Part shown: positions 1-12,539 of the stretch, in pieces | Numbering within the stretch: the first letter of the stretch is position 1 | How the letters are laid out: the number at the start of each line of letters is the position of its first letter | NCBI GenBank assembly: GCA_026122225.1 | Contig: JANEZZ010002877.1 | Span: forward strand, 868,001 to 932,000 | Direction of reading: 5' to 3' | DNA length: 64,000 nt | DNA from: Heloderma charlesbogerti | Lineage: Eukaryota > Chordata > Lepidosauria > Squamata > Helodermatidae | Position numbers and translations under genes: made by a program | Notes under the pieces: generated by a model | What the model saw: the letters and a program-made list of their open reading frames with translations, nothing else | Told to the model about the DNA's origin: nothing | The model's database searches: none

Positions 1-1287
1 CACTTCTGGTGAGTTCCACCAGAAAAAAGCACTGCAAATATTTAAAAATCTAAAGGGTTTTACATACAGCTTCTTGAATGTCTAATTTGAATAAATATAA
101 ATAAAGAGAATGAATGAATCAAGTATATTAATTTGACACTACAGGCATAATGTATAAGCCAGTTAGAATTATATGTTACAAGTTCAGAACCTATGGAGTA
201 AAATATATGTTATGGTAAATATAAGACGCTCAAGAAAATTGAATACTAACTAGTAAGATATTAAGCTAATGGAATATCTTTGAAAATTATTATCGTCATT
301 TACTGGGTGCTTACTGCAGGTGCTTTACAATGAGGGCCAAACTAGAAATTCGCTTGATATGTACCATGCAACTACAAATCAATTTTTCCTTACCTAAGTA
401 TATATGTATGGAGGGATGTGTGTGTGTGATCCTGACAGGGCATGCTGAGTGCAGGGAGGAATGGCTTATCTCTGCCTTCCTCAGCAAGAATGGAACCAAA
501 GTTGCTTCTCCCTGTGCAGCTAGAAAGCTAAGGAAAAAAGTCCCCATTGGTGCCATAAAAGAGTGATTGCAATCAGTGTTGTAACTACTATCTAGGGTAT
601 TTATGGCCCTTTCAGTTAAGTAAAAATAAAAACGGGGTATGCTTCCTTTATTCCCTTCTGAGATCCCAAATTTGAGAAATGCAGAGATACTTCCATGTTT
701 GCAGCTCCTACTCCCACCTCCACTACACTCTAGTTACTGTAAGGATGTACATCCACAACAGAAAAAGCAGCTATTAATGCCTTTTGCAACTTGTAATTTT
801 ATATTAGTATACCAAGAATCAGTAACAGTAGGCAGCATCTAATACCAGCAGGTGCTAGCAGGAGCTACTGCAATCAAAATGGGAACCTAGCATTACCCGA
901 AACAAATGGAAATGAGCAGAAATGCTCATTTTCAGAATAGTGCTCATCAGTGGAGGTCATAGAAGGGAGCTCAGCTTACTAGTCTCATTCCAGAAACAAA
1001 CGTTTCTGCTCATTTCTGCAGTTTGTTTTGAAAACACTAGTTCCTGGTGCACTCACAGTGGGTCCCATGAGAACAACAGAACCAGGAGAGGCAAAGTAGC
1101 AGTTCTAGATACTGTCCTAGGTCAGGAGGATTATACTAGCACACACACATGAGTAAAGTTCAAATATAGTAGTTTTATTCATATAAATGTCCTTTGAGTT
1201 AACTTTTTCCTTTTTTGTCACTTTCCCTTTTTGTGTAGCATGTGTCAAAAGTCAATCATTTTGGAAGGACAGCAGATTTTTAATATA

Positions 1288-1310
1288 ACAACAACAACAA
1301 CAACAACAAC
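1288..1310. repeat. (ACA)n microsatellite
   Basis: About eight ACA units directly after an AT-rich stretch. Such runs are often the 3' tail of RTE/BovB LINEs in this window (compare 8925 and 32486), but no LINE body precedes this one. Confidence 0.8.
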
Positions 1311-4300
1311 CGGTGTTTCCAGAATTTGTCAGAATATTGTTTATGTTTAGAATCAGAATTCTTTGTTTTGGGGACAGATGTAGCTTTTGCCAAAAAATAT
1401 CACAGCTTTATGGGAAAAACAGTATATGTGTTCATAGTTTGATGATAGACAAAGTCCATAACGGTGTTATCTTCCATCTACACCCTACTTATGTGCTGTA
1501 TTTTAAATTTAGTCTATGAGGTCTCATTCCAAAGCTCACTTAGGTCGATGGCTAACTTTCCATCAACTTTCCTTTGACTTCAGCCAGCTTGAAAACAGCC
1601 TCCAGGAGAACAATATCTGAAACTAGTTTGTTCTCGTGACAGTTAAATAGCTAACAACTTACCTCTCTCTCCAAGGTCTGGCAGTCACTCTAACCATTAA
1701 GGAAAAATCTCTGTGCAGTTGGCCTACATTATAAGCACAGTTTCCGTTTGCACAGTGCTCTTAATGAACACAGTCCCAATGATAACATAAATCTTAATAG
1801 CCCCTACAGCTAAATAAAAACTTGCAAGCGGATACATCTATGCAGTACAAGATGGAGTTCTATAAACACTTTTAATCATGTGTGGGAGACTACTAGAGCC
1901 ATGAAATGCATACAAAGAAAAGAAATAAAACACTGTGACTGAGATCTACAGATCCACAGGGCTCAGATGTACATTTGGGGCTGCAAATTACACTTTTCTC
2001 TTAAATGTTGGTCATGCTCTGCACTCATGATCCCATGGCATACAAGGAGCATTCCTCAACACTAAAGATGATGCAGCAAGTGACCCCTGCTAACACAGAG
2101 CCATTGTGTGCATATCTGGGCTGTGGAATCAAATTATATATTGATAACTTTACTGGATGTGAATAGTGCTCTCAGGGGGCAGGGGGGGCAGTGGTGTCAG
2201 GGAGAAATATGTTGAGGCAATACATTGGTCCTCATCCTGTGTATGAGTCATAAAGAAATTGATTAAGCTTAATTGGTTTCTTAACACCTTATTCAATAAA
2301 ATACACCAAAGAAAATAGTAAATCAGTGTGCTGGGGTTTCTCAGCCTTGATACCTGTGAAGTGGAGAAGTCTTTCAGAATGTCTGCTTGTCCATGGGACT
2401 GTTTTGCTTAGAAGAGCCAAAGTTTACAACCAAATAAAGGAACAAGGTACACATGGGCAGCATGCTATCAGCATATGGAAGCAAAGAATGATGCTAGGAC
2501 TCTGATTAAAGTTTGGATCATTATAAACTTTGTGAGTGTAAGTTACTGCTACACTTCCTCTGCCATTTCACCGTTAAGTGTGTAACATTTTAATACTTAT
2601 ACACTCTGGTAGGGAATCCTCCAAAGTTCTATCCAGATGGGCTAAGGAGTCCCACCACCACTGCAAAATTGGAAAAAGCCAGAAAGTTTCCCCTGAGCCA
2701 ATCTTAGTGGATCAGAAGTTTCACTCTATCCTCATTGCCTCCTGACCCCTAAATCCCCAGCCACCCCCACAAACTCCCCCTTCTCTGGGTGGGGACACAA
2801 GGGTAGCAGTGGCACTGGCAACAGAAGAACAGGAAGTGAGTCCCCACTCCTCCAATTCTCTCTCCCCACCCTCCATCATTCTAAGTGATGGGATGCAGTG
2901 AACTAGGAGAGGGATAGTACTTCCAGGGGCAATTGCCAGAACCCCTGAAAGAACTACATCTTCCATAGTACACCACACCATTCACAGTATTAGCCAAGTC
3001 ACCCAGACTAATAATGTGACAGGGGGCAATAGTGTGACAGGGTGCTTCCACCTTTCATACCCCTTCCTCTTTCCCATCACACTCCATCACTGTGCAGCCG
3101 CCTTAGGCTCACCACCACCTCTCTCTCTTCCCTCCCTTCATTTGGGGAAGCCTTCAATAGGTGACCCATAATTTACCTTTTATTTTTTTCTATCAGTTAA
3201 AAAAAAACACCCTTCTGGAAAAGCTCTGATCTTGCCTCTATTTCTCCCTCTAGAGTATCTTACAAGGACACTCTTTTACCTAGACAAAAATTCCTAACGT
3301 TACTCACATTGTGCTCCCATGCATTTTATAAAATGTGCTAGTTTCTGGGCAAAATCTACTAGATTGACCTCTGGCAGGAATAGTGCCAGGGCAGCAGAGG
3401 TAAGGGTGTGTGTGTCTCCTAACACCAGAGTAATAACTCCCTTCCCTGGGTCATTTATGTTCCTGAAGGGCTTGTCCCCAGACCATGGAAACAACATACA
3501 TTCAGACATGTGTTCCAAACAAGCATGGTAATGTGGCTGAACTTTCTTCAGTACCCAAATGAAATATTTAAAAACTGAAAACTCCAGATGTGCTCTTCCC
3601 CCTGCCTCCCCCCACCCCAATCTGAAATACAGAGAAACCTGCTAGAAATGCAAGGAATATTACATTTTCTTCATTTGAAAAATTCCATGTCATAGCACAC
3701 TCTCCAATAAAGACCAGCTAGACTAAATAGCTCTTGATTACTTATACCCAGTTTCAATCATCTTGATTGCCCCCACCATACAATATTCAAAACATTTGCC
3801 TTCCAGTCATGCTATGGTAATGAGAGTAGGGATTCTCTTTACCATCATTTGCATTTCACTGATGCTAACAGGTTATTATCCTCTGATGCTCATCTGTGCA
3901 TTATGAGAAAGCAGCTCAAATGCAGGCAGAGCCATGTCAAATGGGGAGATGCTTCCTATAAACCAGTGCAGCATGAAATGCCTGCTAACTGCTAAGAGAA
4001 AACAAAAGCACTGTTCACACTTTCAATTTATAATTTTGGCAATATTCATATGGAACATCAGAAATAAAAATGCTTACCTCTGAAATGAAACAAATATTAA
4101 ATTATTCTGGTGGAAAATATACGTTCCTGCCTCCTGCCCTAATGGCCATCTTGCGCCTTGCCGAGTTTCTCAGAAATAAACAAAACTTAGGTTTTAATTT
4201 CATGCAACTAATGATTTTTCTCAAAGGAAATCACATTTCTTTCAACACCTAAAGACTTTTCCAAATGACCAAAGAAAGCAAGGCTCTACTACATTTTAGT

Positions 4301-4984
4301 CTTAGTGCAATGCTCTTGTGATTCCCTTTAAAAAGAGACAATAGTGCTGCATCTTGTCCCACATGATGGATGGAAAAAAATGTGCACAGGAAAAAAATGT
4401 GCAGCTGCATTACGTTCACAGCTCTGTTTGGGGGGTTTTGTGTGTGTTGTTGTTGTTAATTGGGTGATATCTGTATTCCAGTGCTGGAGAAGAGAAATGC
4501 ACAGCCAGCAATGAACTAACAAAAAGGGAAGTTAATTAATTCACAGTGAATGCCATGGGATGGGCACAAAATATTCTTGGGGATGTTCACTGCTTTTTAA
4601 AGGAATATATGAGCACTCTCACATTATTGACTGAACCACTCCACTGCTAAAGGCTATTTATAAAGAATACTTTTAAATGGACATAAAATGGCATTTGGCA
4701 TGTAAGTGAAGGGGGTGGGTTAGATTTCATACAATCACTAATGGTATCATAAATGCTGTCCAATGAGTAACCATGACAGTCATTCAAACATATTCTTCAG
4801 AGCACTCACGATTTCAGTTAATGCACTGCCTAGGGTAAACAGTGAATTTTCATAGGCGCCACATATTACAGCTTGAATGCTGACATAATGCAGTACCTCC
4901 TAGGACAGAAGAACTACCTTGAGAAAAGACATCTGGATCACCTCTAGCAAATGAACAGTGGCTACACATTTATTGTGCCAAAAT

Positions 4985-5016
4985 CCTCCTCCTCATCATC
5001 ATCATCATCAACAACA
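4985..5016. repeat. (TCC)n(TCA)n microsatellite
   Basis: Three TCC units followed by about six TCA units, then a short CAA run. Simple sequence with no associated gene. Confidence 0.7.
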
Positions 5017-5150
5017 AAAGATTTCTGAAAAGGCCTGGAAAGTGGTACTGGTTGTCATTATATGGTAACATAACAGCTAATTTCAGAGATCGCTGAAAAT
5101 GCAGTAGTCCCCTTTCTCTACAAGGTGATGCTATTGAGGATACCCTAAGG

Positions 5151-5236
5151 GCACAATCCTATGCATATTTAGACAGAAATAAGTCCTACAACTCCCAGCG
5201 TCCCTCAGCTAGCATAGGATGCAAAGGATTGCACTT
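5151..5236. mobile_element. Short palindromic MITE-like fragment
   Basis: The ends form an inverted repeat: GCACAATCCTATGCAT on the left and AGCATAGGAT..ATTGCACT on the right, with CTTATTTCTG-like text between. The same vocabulary (TGCAATCCTAT, TTCTGAGTAAACATGC) recurs at 10512-10612 and 43930-43995. This suggests one small, old palindromic MITE family. No clear target duplication. Confidence 0.4.
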
Positions 5237-5629
5237 TCAATGATTTATAAAGAGAAACCAGTTTTTAATACTAAACAAATGTTCAAAAGACATTCAGTAT
5301 GAACTGTGAAACCCTAAGAGTGCTCTACTGATCCCACCTCACTCTGAACTAAACTGAGTTTAGATTCTTATTCAGCTGACAACTAAGGTAGCAAAAAGCC
5401 AGGACATATTGCACAGAGTCAATGGAAGCCTCATTATCCCTCAGAATAAAAAACCCTAATTTTGAATCACAGAAAGTTATTATCAGAAAAATTAGCAAGG
5501 CAGACAATTTTTTCACCCCACATTAACTCCAGTAAGTATAAAATTTCTAGAAGACACTGCAAATGCCCTAATGTATATCAGTCAAGATGAGGCCCCAAAA
5601 TGCATTAATGTACAATACCAAGCACTTAC

Positions 5630-5838
5630 CATTCCTGTCAATGGCAAATGGAACATCGGTTGTAACAATTTCATAATTGCATATCTGGCTGTATTGAGGA
5701 GAACAATCCTCATCCATGGCTTCCACTTGTAACACACTATCATAGATTTTTCCCTCTGTCACAGTAGCCTTATAGGATGTTTCTTTAAAAGTGGGTGCAA
5801 ACTCATTGACATCCTTTACCTGGATATGGACCACAGCC
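5630..5838 (-). CDS. CLSTN2: CLSTN2 (calsyntenin-2) internal exon, cadherin repeat region
   Basis: Calsyntenins are type I membrane proteins of the postsynaptic membrane, with two N-terminal cadherin repeats, a LamG-like domain and a cytoplasmic tail binding kinesin light chain. This 209-bp exon reads on the minus strand from a TTTATATTTTAG acceptor (AG at 5840-5839) to a G|GTAAGT donor (GT at 5629-5628). Its first base completes the AAG lysine begun by the exon at 13878, and it ends in phase 1. It encodes the calcium-binding linker DVNEFAPTFKE, which closes cadherin repeat 1, and then the start of repeat 2: VTEGKIYDS, DEDCSPQYSQICNYEI and VPFAIDRNG. The wording EFAPTF, DEDCSPQYSQICNYEIV and AIDRNG fits calsyntenin-2 better than my memory of calsyntenin-1. 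The frame is intact, with no stop. Probably exon 4 by analogy with mammals, which I could not verify. Confidence 0.9.
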
Positions 5839-7177
5839 CTAAAATATAAAGAATGATCAGTTTCTTACTATACAATGCAACTATCTATTCATTTTCCAAA
5901 CCGAATATGAAGTGTTACGATTCATAATATAGTTATTATATGACCAATATTTAACTGCAAAGTAATAAAGTAAAAGCAATGCTAACTGAACATTTACAAT
6001 CTAAATAAGCAGGATAAATGAGGGATAGAAAATGCACAAATTAAAAGGTGAATGTGATCAAATACAAGGAACAGCTTGGAGAATTAAAATCTGTTCTTTC
6101 AATGGAGACTCGGTTGAAATAAATAGTTGCATAACTTGCATTTCCATTTCACTGTTGTATTTTATTAGCTTTACTGAGACACCAATTATGACAATTCTCA
6201 CATTAAACAAAAAAAGTGCTATACAGAATGGAACAGTGGTTATCAACAATTGCTAAATTTTCATCACTCTAAATCAAGGATAAGGCACCAGGCTTATCAC
6301 CATTGGAACCAAAGTAAAATGAATAAGGTTCAGGTAGCAATGGCTGGAACAGTAGCTCAGTGGTTTATTTTGAGTAGAAAAATGGTAGCAGATGAATGGG
6401 TTAGGAAGCCCTGATCCACTCTGTCCGCTGATCAAACTAGCAACCTTCCATGTCTGTTTTTCCTTAAGAAGAAAAATCACAACTAGGAGAGGTTTCCACT
6501 TGAATATAAACTCTAGTGACAAGTGAGCCCCACCATCTCTAGTATAGATGGATTTGGCTAAAACAAATTATTTGCCAATCATAGATAAATACATTGTTAA
6601 GTCCATTGGGGTGTGTTTGGGGTTCATTTGGAGAGAGGGCTGCTTCTTAGTGTTTTTCCTTTAAATTTTCTTCTGCAAACCTCAGAGTTTTCCTGAGTAT
6701 GCTGATACCTCCCTCTTGTTTCTCAATGGCACTAATTTTACTCGATTTCTGTCAGTACTCACCACCTGTGTTCAGTATTGGAGGGAATGGTAGGTAGGAA
6801 GGTAGTAGGTAAGTATATAAGTAAATGTTTAAAAACCTCCATTTATTTGTTTGGCCATCATGCTATTACAACTGTTGTCAGGCACAAAGGTGGGACAGAT
6901 ATCATTTAAATAATTAACCAATAAAAATAAAAGCACAGAATAATAAAATACCAAGATTACTTTAAAAAGCAATAACCAGTAGGCTAAAACTGTTTGAAAA
7001 TTTAATATCAAGTATTAATTCATTTGTCTACACAACAAATAATCATTCAGTACGTCACGGAAAGATTTTTTATCCAGATTAACTGCGACTGCTAAAAATA
7101 TTTGCCACAATCTAAGCAAACTATGTCCTAAAATGTGCTCACATCATCCAACTATTTCTCAAAGCCACTGTGCAACT

Positions 7178-7374
7178 GTTGGATCGTGTGGCATAAGGTT
7201 AGAGTGTCAAACTCTAGGTTCAAATCCAGAGCCTGCCATAAAACTCATTGGTTATTGTCTCTCACTCTAATGTACTTCAGAAAATTGTTGTGAAATCAAA
7301 TGGGGTGGGGAGAGAACCATATACACTGCCTTAAGCTCCTCGGAGAAAAGGCAGAATAAAAATATAATAAAGTT
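7178..7374 (+). mobile_element. tRNA-derived CORE-SINE (MIR-like), diverged
   Basis: Begins with a tRNA-like head (GTGTGGCATAAGGTTAGAGTG) and a B-box-like GGTTCAAATCC. It continues through a degraded TTGTTGTGAAATC core and ends in a GGCAGAATAAAAATATAATAAA tail. The order matches the common reptilian CORE-SINE seen in reverse at 61291-61516. No open frame; old copy. Confidence 0.6.
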
Positions 7375-7879
7375 TTGAAGTTAATACAGCACAAAGATCT
7401 AATTGAATGATGGTTCTTTAATCCCATTTTGAAGTCACATTTGGCACAGCATCCTAACATGGAAAATTCAATTTTTTAAATTACATTCATGGTTTTTGGT
7501 AGCCAATAAATCTTCTTACAAGAATCTAGGCATTATCTATCCTTTAAACAGTTTTGTGAGCACAAGTTAATTACCAAATATAATAAATAAATATAAGCAC
7601 GACAAAAAAGTTTCTTTAATTAGATTCCTGGCTAATGTACAACAATCTGATGAGTTAATACTACAACTTGGTACTAGACAGGATTACCTTCTTTCTGCTT
7701 TGTTGCTTGCAATTAGCACATAATAATTTGTAACTCTGATGAGATGAATTCCACTGGTATCTAGAATTAAGATTGGCCAGCAAGAATTCAAAATTTACTT
7801 GACTGTAAGTGATGTGACTGATGTTTTTATTGACAAATTGGGGAAAAATCAATTCTAGATGTTTTAAACTGTAGCAAGC

Positions 7880-7926
7880 AATATAATATAATACAATATA
7901 ATACAATACAATACAATATAATAATA
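7880..7926. repeat. AATAC/AATAT pentanucleotide microsatellite
   Basis: Alternating AATAT and AATAC pentamers form a short tandem array, interrupted near its right end by AATAATAA. Confidence 0.75.
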
Positions 7927-8683
7927 AATTTATTCAAAACTATGACATGCAGGGTATTAGCTTGACTGGAAAACAATTATCAAAAACAATGATGCGGTGT
8001 GAAGTACTGCTGTCTAGCCTGTTACGAAAATCTTGCTAAATATCTTGGAATCATAACTTCACATATGGAAGATGTATATACAATCTTTAAGAACTATTTG
8101 TATTCATTTTCAGATAGAAAAAGAATAAAGAAAAATAGCATCCAAATTAAGATCCCTACCCTTCTTCTCCCCTTCCTTCAACTGATATCAACTCACATGA
8201 CTAGAAAACTTTTAAAAATCTGTTTTGATACAGAACTATAATAGTATAGTTCAACATATAAGAATATTCCTTAGTTTTACAATGGATTAAATTGGCAACC
8301 TCTGTATACCAGTGATGTTTTTCAGATGGACGTGCTTTCCACTGCCCCTATGTCTGATGCCTAATTTTCTCTATCACCAGAATATATCAGAAAACAACTG
8401 ATGGTTGATCTTTAAAGCAAAGAGCTACTGCTTTTCAAATCTAGCAATTTACATCTTGGGTGCCAAGATATAGAACTAGTTCTTGATAGATGAATCTTTC
8501 TTTTTTTTACATTTTAGCAAGCATAACTCAGGAACCTTAGGAGCCTGAGATCCAATAATCAAGTTAATTCTGCTTGACACTCTCTCACAAAATCAGAACT
8601 CTGAGCAAGCCCTTTGGTTCTCAAATTTGGCTTTTGTAAATAAGGTATATTCAGATTTAAGAAAGAATACTTATTTAAAGTAT

Positions 8684-8938
8684 CCTGAAGCTCAAATATT
8701 TTGGCCACCTAATGCAAAGAGAAAACTCCCTGGAAAAAACCCTGATACTGGGAAAGATTGAAGGCAAAAGGAGAAGGGGACGGCAGAGGATGAGATGGCT
8801 AGATAGCATCACTGATGCAATGGATATGAACTTGAGCACACTCCGGGAGACAGCGGAGGACAGGAAGGCCTGGCATGCTATGGTCTATGGGGTCATGAAG
8901 GGTCGGACACGACTTAACGACTGAACAACAACAACAAG
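8684..8938 (+). mobile_element. RTE/BovB LINE, 3' terminal fragment
   Basis: Reads in sense as the C-terminus of the BovB polyprotein: YFGHLM-like, RENSLEKTL, GKIEGKRRRGRQRMRWLDSI, DAMDMNLSTLRE and ending TRLND. A stop and a CAACAACAAC tail follow. The same C-terminus appears at 32270-32514 and 58837-59100. It is a severe 5' truncation, as expected for target-primed retroposition. Confidence 0.9.
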
Positions 8939-9179
8939 ATGGGTACGATAACAACAGAAAAAATGAATGTTCCTTCAACACTTATTTTTATATTGAAAAA
9001 GATTTGTATACCAATACCACTGGTAACATTAAGAAGCCAAAAGTATATATATTCATGGCTAGATCTGATGGACGGAAAGATGGAGTCACAGTGACCTAAC
9101 AAGAATGTATCCCACTATTGAGGTATCCTGACTGAAAATCTCTGAGATTTGAGTGCCTGCACCTGGTGACAGGGCAGTG

Positions 9180-9440
9180 TGACAGGCTAAAGATTGGTAT
9201 ACTGTCCGCTCCACTGCCCAACTGTCTCCCTACCTGAGTTGACTGAGGTGGTTTCGGAGGTGATGACCTCCAAGCTGGTTGTCCTGGGGGACTTGGTAGG
9301 AATAGTAGGAATGGCCCGGGCTGTCATGGCTTCCATAGCAACCATGAGCCTGTCTCAATTAATATTTGGCTTTACACACATGGCAGGACACACATTTGAG
9401 CTTATTTCTAATGCTCAAGGTGAATGTTATCTATAGATAT
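9180..9440 (+). mobile_element. L2-like LINE fragment, endonuclease domain
   Basis: The plus-strand frame at 9194-9436 resembles the L2 endonuclease encoded at 55.9-56.2 kb. It has a VVLGDL block in place of VSGDFN, then ASIATMSLSQLIFG and THMAGHTFELI, matching THVAGHALDLV. It carries substitutions at conserved positions (GDFN to GDLV), so it is an old, non-functional remnant with no 3' end attached. Confidence 0.7.
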
Positions 9441-10511
9441 GGGGCAGAGGTGTTGCTAGGTACTTAAAAGATCCAGGACACAAGCCCATGGCATAAATTT
9501 GCATATATATGCATATACACATGTATATAAATATACTAGCTGTGTGCAACTTTGGGAGGTCTGTGGGCCATTTTCACTCCCCAGACACCCACCACCATCA
9601 CAGGCCACACCTCTCCTCGATGGCGTTGAATACACACACACATGATTTAAAATGGCATCCAGAGCACCAAAGGGATCAAAATTAACTTGTTTTCAAGCGA
9701 ATTTTGACCTTTTTGGTGATCTATAGTAGTTATGGAGCACCCAAAGGGCCAAAAAAAAAGCTTCAAAATGTCCACTCCAGATGCCATACATACACATACA
9801 CATAATTTTGCAGGGCAGCAGGGGCTGCAAGTGACTCACACACCGCATGTTCCCCACCCATGGTATATGCATACCTGTGTGTACCCACATATGTATTTGT
9901 GTTTTTATATATATGTTTGTATGCATGCAAATTTAGAATTACTAGAATTTATTTACATTTCACTAATGTTAGCAAACAGTGAAATAAAGAGTGCCTCTGA
10001 GAATATGCAGAATGCTGTTCTCTCACCACTGAGTAATTGCATCTTACCTCTCCCCACACACTTAGTAGTGATGGAATATATCCCACAAAGATTAAAACCT
10101 CAGCATTACCCATTTAGATATTAAGCACCTGTTGCAAGAAACCTACAACCAGATCACATACATTCTGTTCCCCTCCAACAACAATCTCTCCTCATATTTC
10201 CACCCTCCAGCAATCCTTCATCAGATTGTACCTCCTCCTCATTATGTGCAAGCTCTCCTTGTCTCCTCCTTTCCATAATGTAATTTATGCCAAGACTTCA
10301 CCACAATTCAGCCAAGGGGTCTGTTTTCAACACTAGGGCTAAGTTTTGGAAAAAGTACCTCTGAGCATGTACAAACTGCCTTTCCCTCAGCGCTGAAGCC
10401 AGAGTCAATGAAAAAACAAGCACAGGATTAAGCTGAAAGGATAGCCAAGTCAATGGAGTGGAATGGGGTGGGCAGTTCATTAAACCTGCAGTAACATGCT
10501 CACCACTCAGG

Positions 10512-10612
10512 GTTTATTTCTGAGTAAACATGCAGAGGATCAGGCTGCAAAAAATTACTTGGGCTGCAATCCTATGTACACTTTCCTGGGAGTAAACATA
10601 AATAGGATTTTA
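10512..10612. mobile_element. Palindromic MITE remnants (GCAATCCTAT family)
   Basis: Contains TTCTGAGTAAACATGCAGAGGAT, then GGCTGCAATCCTATGTACAC and TGGGAGTAAACAT. These look like two abutting halves of the same small palindromic repeat as at 5151-5236. No target duplication seen. Confidence 0.35.
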
Positions 10613-11689
10613 TAAATGAGCAATATTTATCTCCCCACCAATTAACTACTGTTTTTATTAAAGCCTGTCATTCCATTGCTGGATAATGGGAACCGATAAG
10701 CAAAATAGCTCGAGATTCCTTCCTTTTATGTGAACCCACTTTTCCCAACAGTTGGATGAGGAGGAGAAAAATAAATCCTCTTGTCTATTTGTATAAATTA
10801 AATACAATTCAGAATGTCTCTTAACCACCAGCCTATCGTCCTGAGAAGAGAAAGAAAGACCAGGACAAGGAAGGAAAGAAGAGAAGAATGGTGATTGGAA
10901 GTGGAGAGGGGAAGAGAACTCTCTAAACCAAGTAGCTCTTCTCAGAGGGGTAGCACTTCAGAGGAACTGGGGAGATGTGGAGGGTTTATGAGGGTTGTAC
11001 ATACCTTAGAGATCCTATGAGAACCGTCCTTGATGTTCATAAGGCTCAAAATTTGGAGGCTTATAAGCATCCAGTGCAGAGCGGGAGGCATATTGGAGAT
11101 GACTGTCACCTCTGCCCCATCTCTTGCTGTGCATTTTAGCTAGGCATCTAGCTGGGACACTGCAGAGGGAAAGGGAAGGAGGTTGGAGAGGCCAGGGGAA
11201 ACTGCATAAGACGGCCTCTCCCTCTTCAAACTTTCATTTCAAGCAAGCTCCAAGCAGTGAGCATGTAATGGGTAGAACAGTAGGGACAGAGGAAAAACAC
11301 AATGAACGACAGCAGTGTCTTCTACAGTTTAAAAGGCTTCTTCTCCCTCCATACTACACTCCCTATTGGTCTGCCAAGGGAGTGAGTCCTAATGTCTCCA
11401 AGGCTTCTGAGCTCAGAGGGAAGAGGCAGGCTTCTATTGAGACAGATGATGTCATTGGGGCACCTCAAAAGATCTGGAACTCAGCTCAGAAGATCAGGAG
11501 CACATATCCAGGCCTGCCTTCTATAAGCATACCATGCCAATGGTATGGGGTTTTGAAAAAAATCCCATTATCGTATACAGATTCACATGGGCTCTTAACC
11601 TCCTTGGTTTTCTGCAGAGCTTAATGCACTGAAGTGTATGGGTAGACAACTAGAACAATGGTGTGGGGGGAAAGTCTGACCAAACATGG

Positions 11690-11805
11690 CAGGACTTATT
11701 CCATGGCAGTGACAGCAGCAAAGAAGTCTTTCTTTTCTGCTTCTATTGTATCAGCACAATATCGTCCAGTGGAGTTATTTCAAGTGGTTGTGGTTAAACG
11801 GATAC
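11690..11805 (+). mobile_element. L2-like LINE fragment, endonuclease-RT linker
   Basis: A short plus-strand stretch reads YSMAVTAAKKSFFSASIVSAQ..LFQVV. This aligns with YHVVVKAAKKEYYAASIASAE..LFQVV of the L2 copy at 53.6-56.2 kb. Only about 40 codons are recognisable and the frame is not continued. Old remnant. Confidence 0.55.
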
Positions 11806-12539
11806 TGCATTCGGGCCCCCAAGATGGTGAGGAGGAACCCTCTGTGGTGTGGTGAGTTTGCAAAACACTTTGCTGACTGAAGGAGCTTCCCTGGCTCTCA
11901 CCAACTTTGGTAATTATTGGCCAGAGTCAAATCTCCCATTTTTTAATAAGGTCTTGCAGTGGGGTATGCTAAAGATGTGAGGGGGTGGAGCACACTAGCT
12001 CCACCCCTTTCCTCGAGTGTTTCCATCACCTTCCATGCAGGGAAAGCGACATCCTGAAAAGGAGAGCCTTCTCTATCCATGGAGGCTCACCACATAATCT
12101 TGGATGCCAAGCACATTGTAATGATTTATATTTCAACACCATTTTCTTCTTACACTGTAAATTGTAAGCTTTCCCATTTTCTTGTATCAGTTTTTTCACA
12201 CATTATTGAGACTGTTATATGTTATTATTTAATGGCACACAAATTTGTTGATTTATTTAGTAGTAATACAAATTATTTGAAAATATAGTAACGTTTCTCT
12301 TATGTGCTGATGTTATTCCACTGTTTGTTTTCTTGTCCATGCCCCACATAATTGGCTGATACTTCCAAGAGTGGAGAAATGCAGTGTGATGACATCAGGA
12401 TAAATAAATAAAAGAAACTGGAGCTACGCACAACAGTTGAGCCATGGAGAGAACCCTGTTTCTTGTGTCCTGTAGTTCTGTCCTCTGATTTTCAAATTTA
12501 GGCAATACCTTTAGCCCTGTTCATGCATTACTTAAAGTA

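Larger units (their letters stand above)
1..5629 (-). other. CLSTN2: CLSTN2 intron, downstream of the 5630-5838 exon (partial)
   Basis: Non-coding DNA following the GT donor at 5629-5628 on the minus strand. The next exon is not in the window. Apart from an (ACA)n run near 1290, a TCC/TCA run near 4985 and a short palindromic MITE-like piece near 5151, I see no recognisable gene, RNA or large transposon. The open frames here are short and lack family features. Confidence 0.7.

Noticed and set aside
2721..2981. 86-codon minus-strand frame in a GC-richer patch
   Set aside because: Glycine/serine-rich, no homologous wording, no splice-site support.
9732..10124. 130-codon open frame rich in His/Thr/Tyr
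   Set aside because: Produced by alternating CA/TG-like low-complexity sequence; no protein features.
11124..11624. 166-codon plus-strand open frame
   Set aside because: Composition is irregular, no domain or family words are recognisable, and no splice or promoter context is seen. An L2 scrap begins only after it. Treated as chance.
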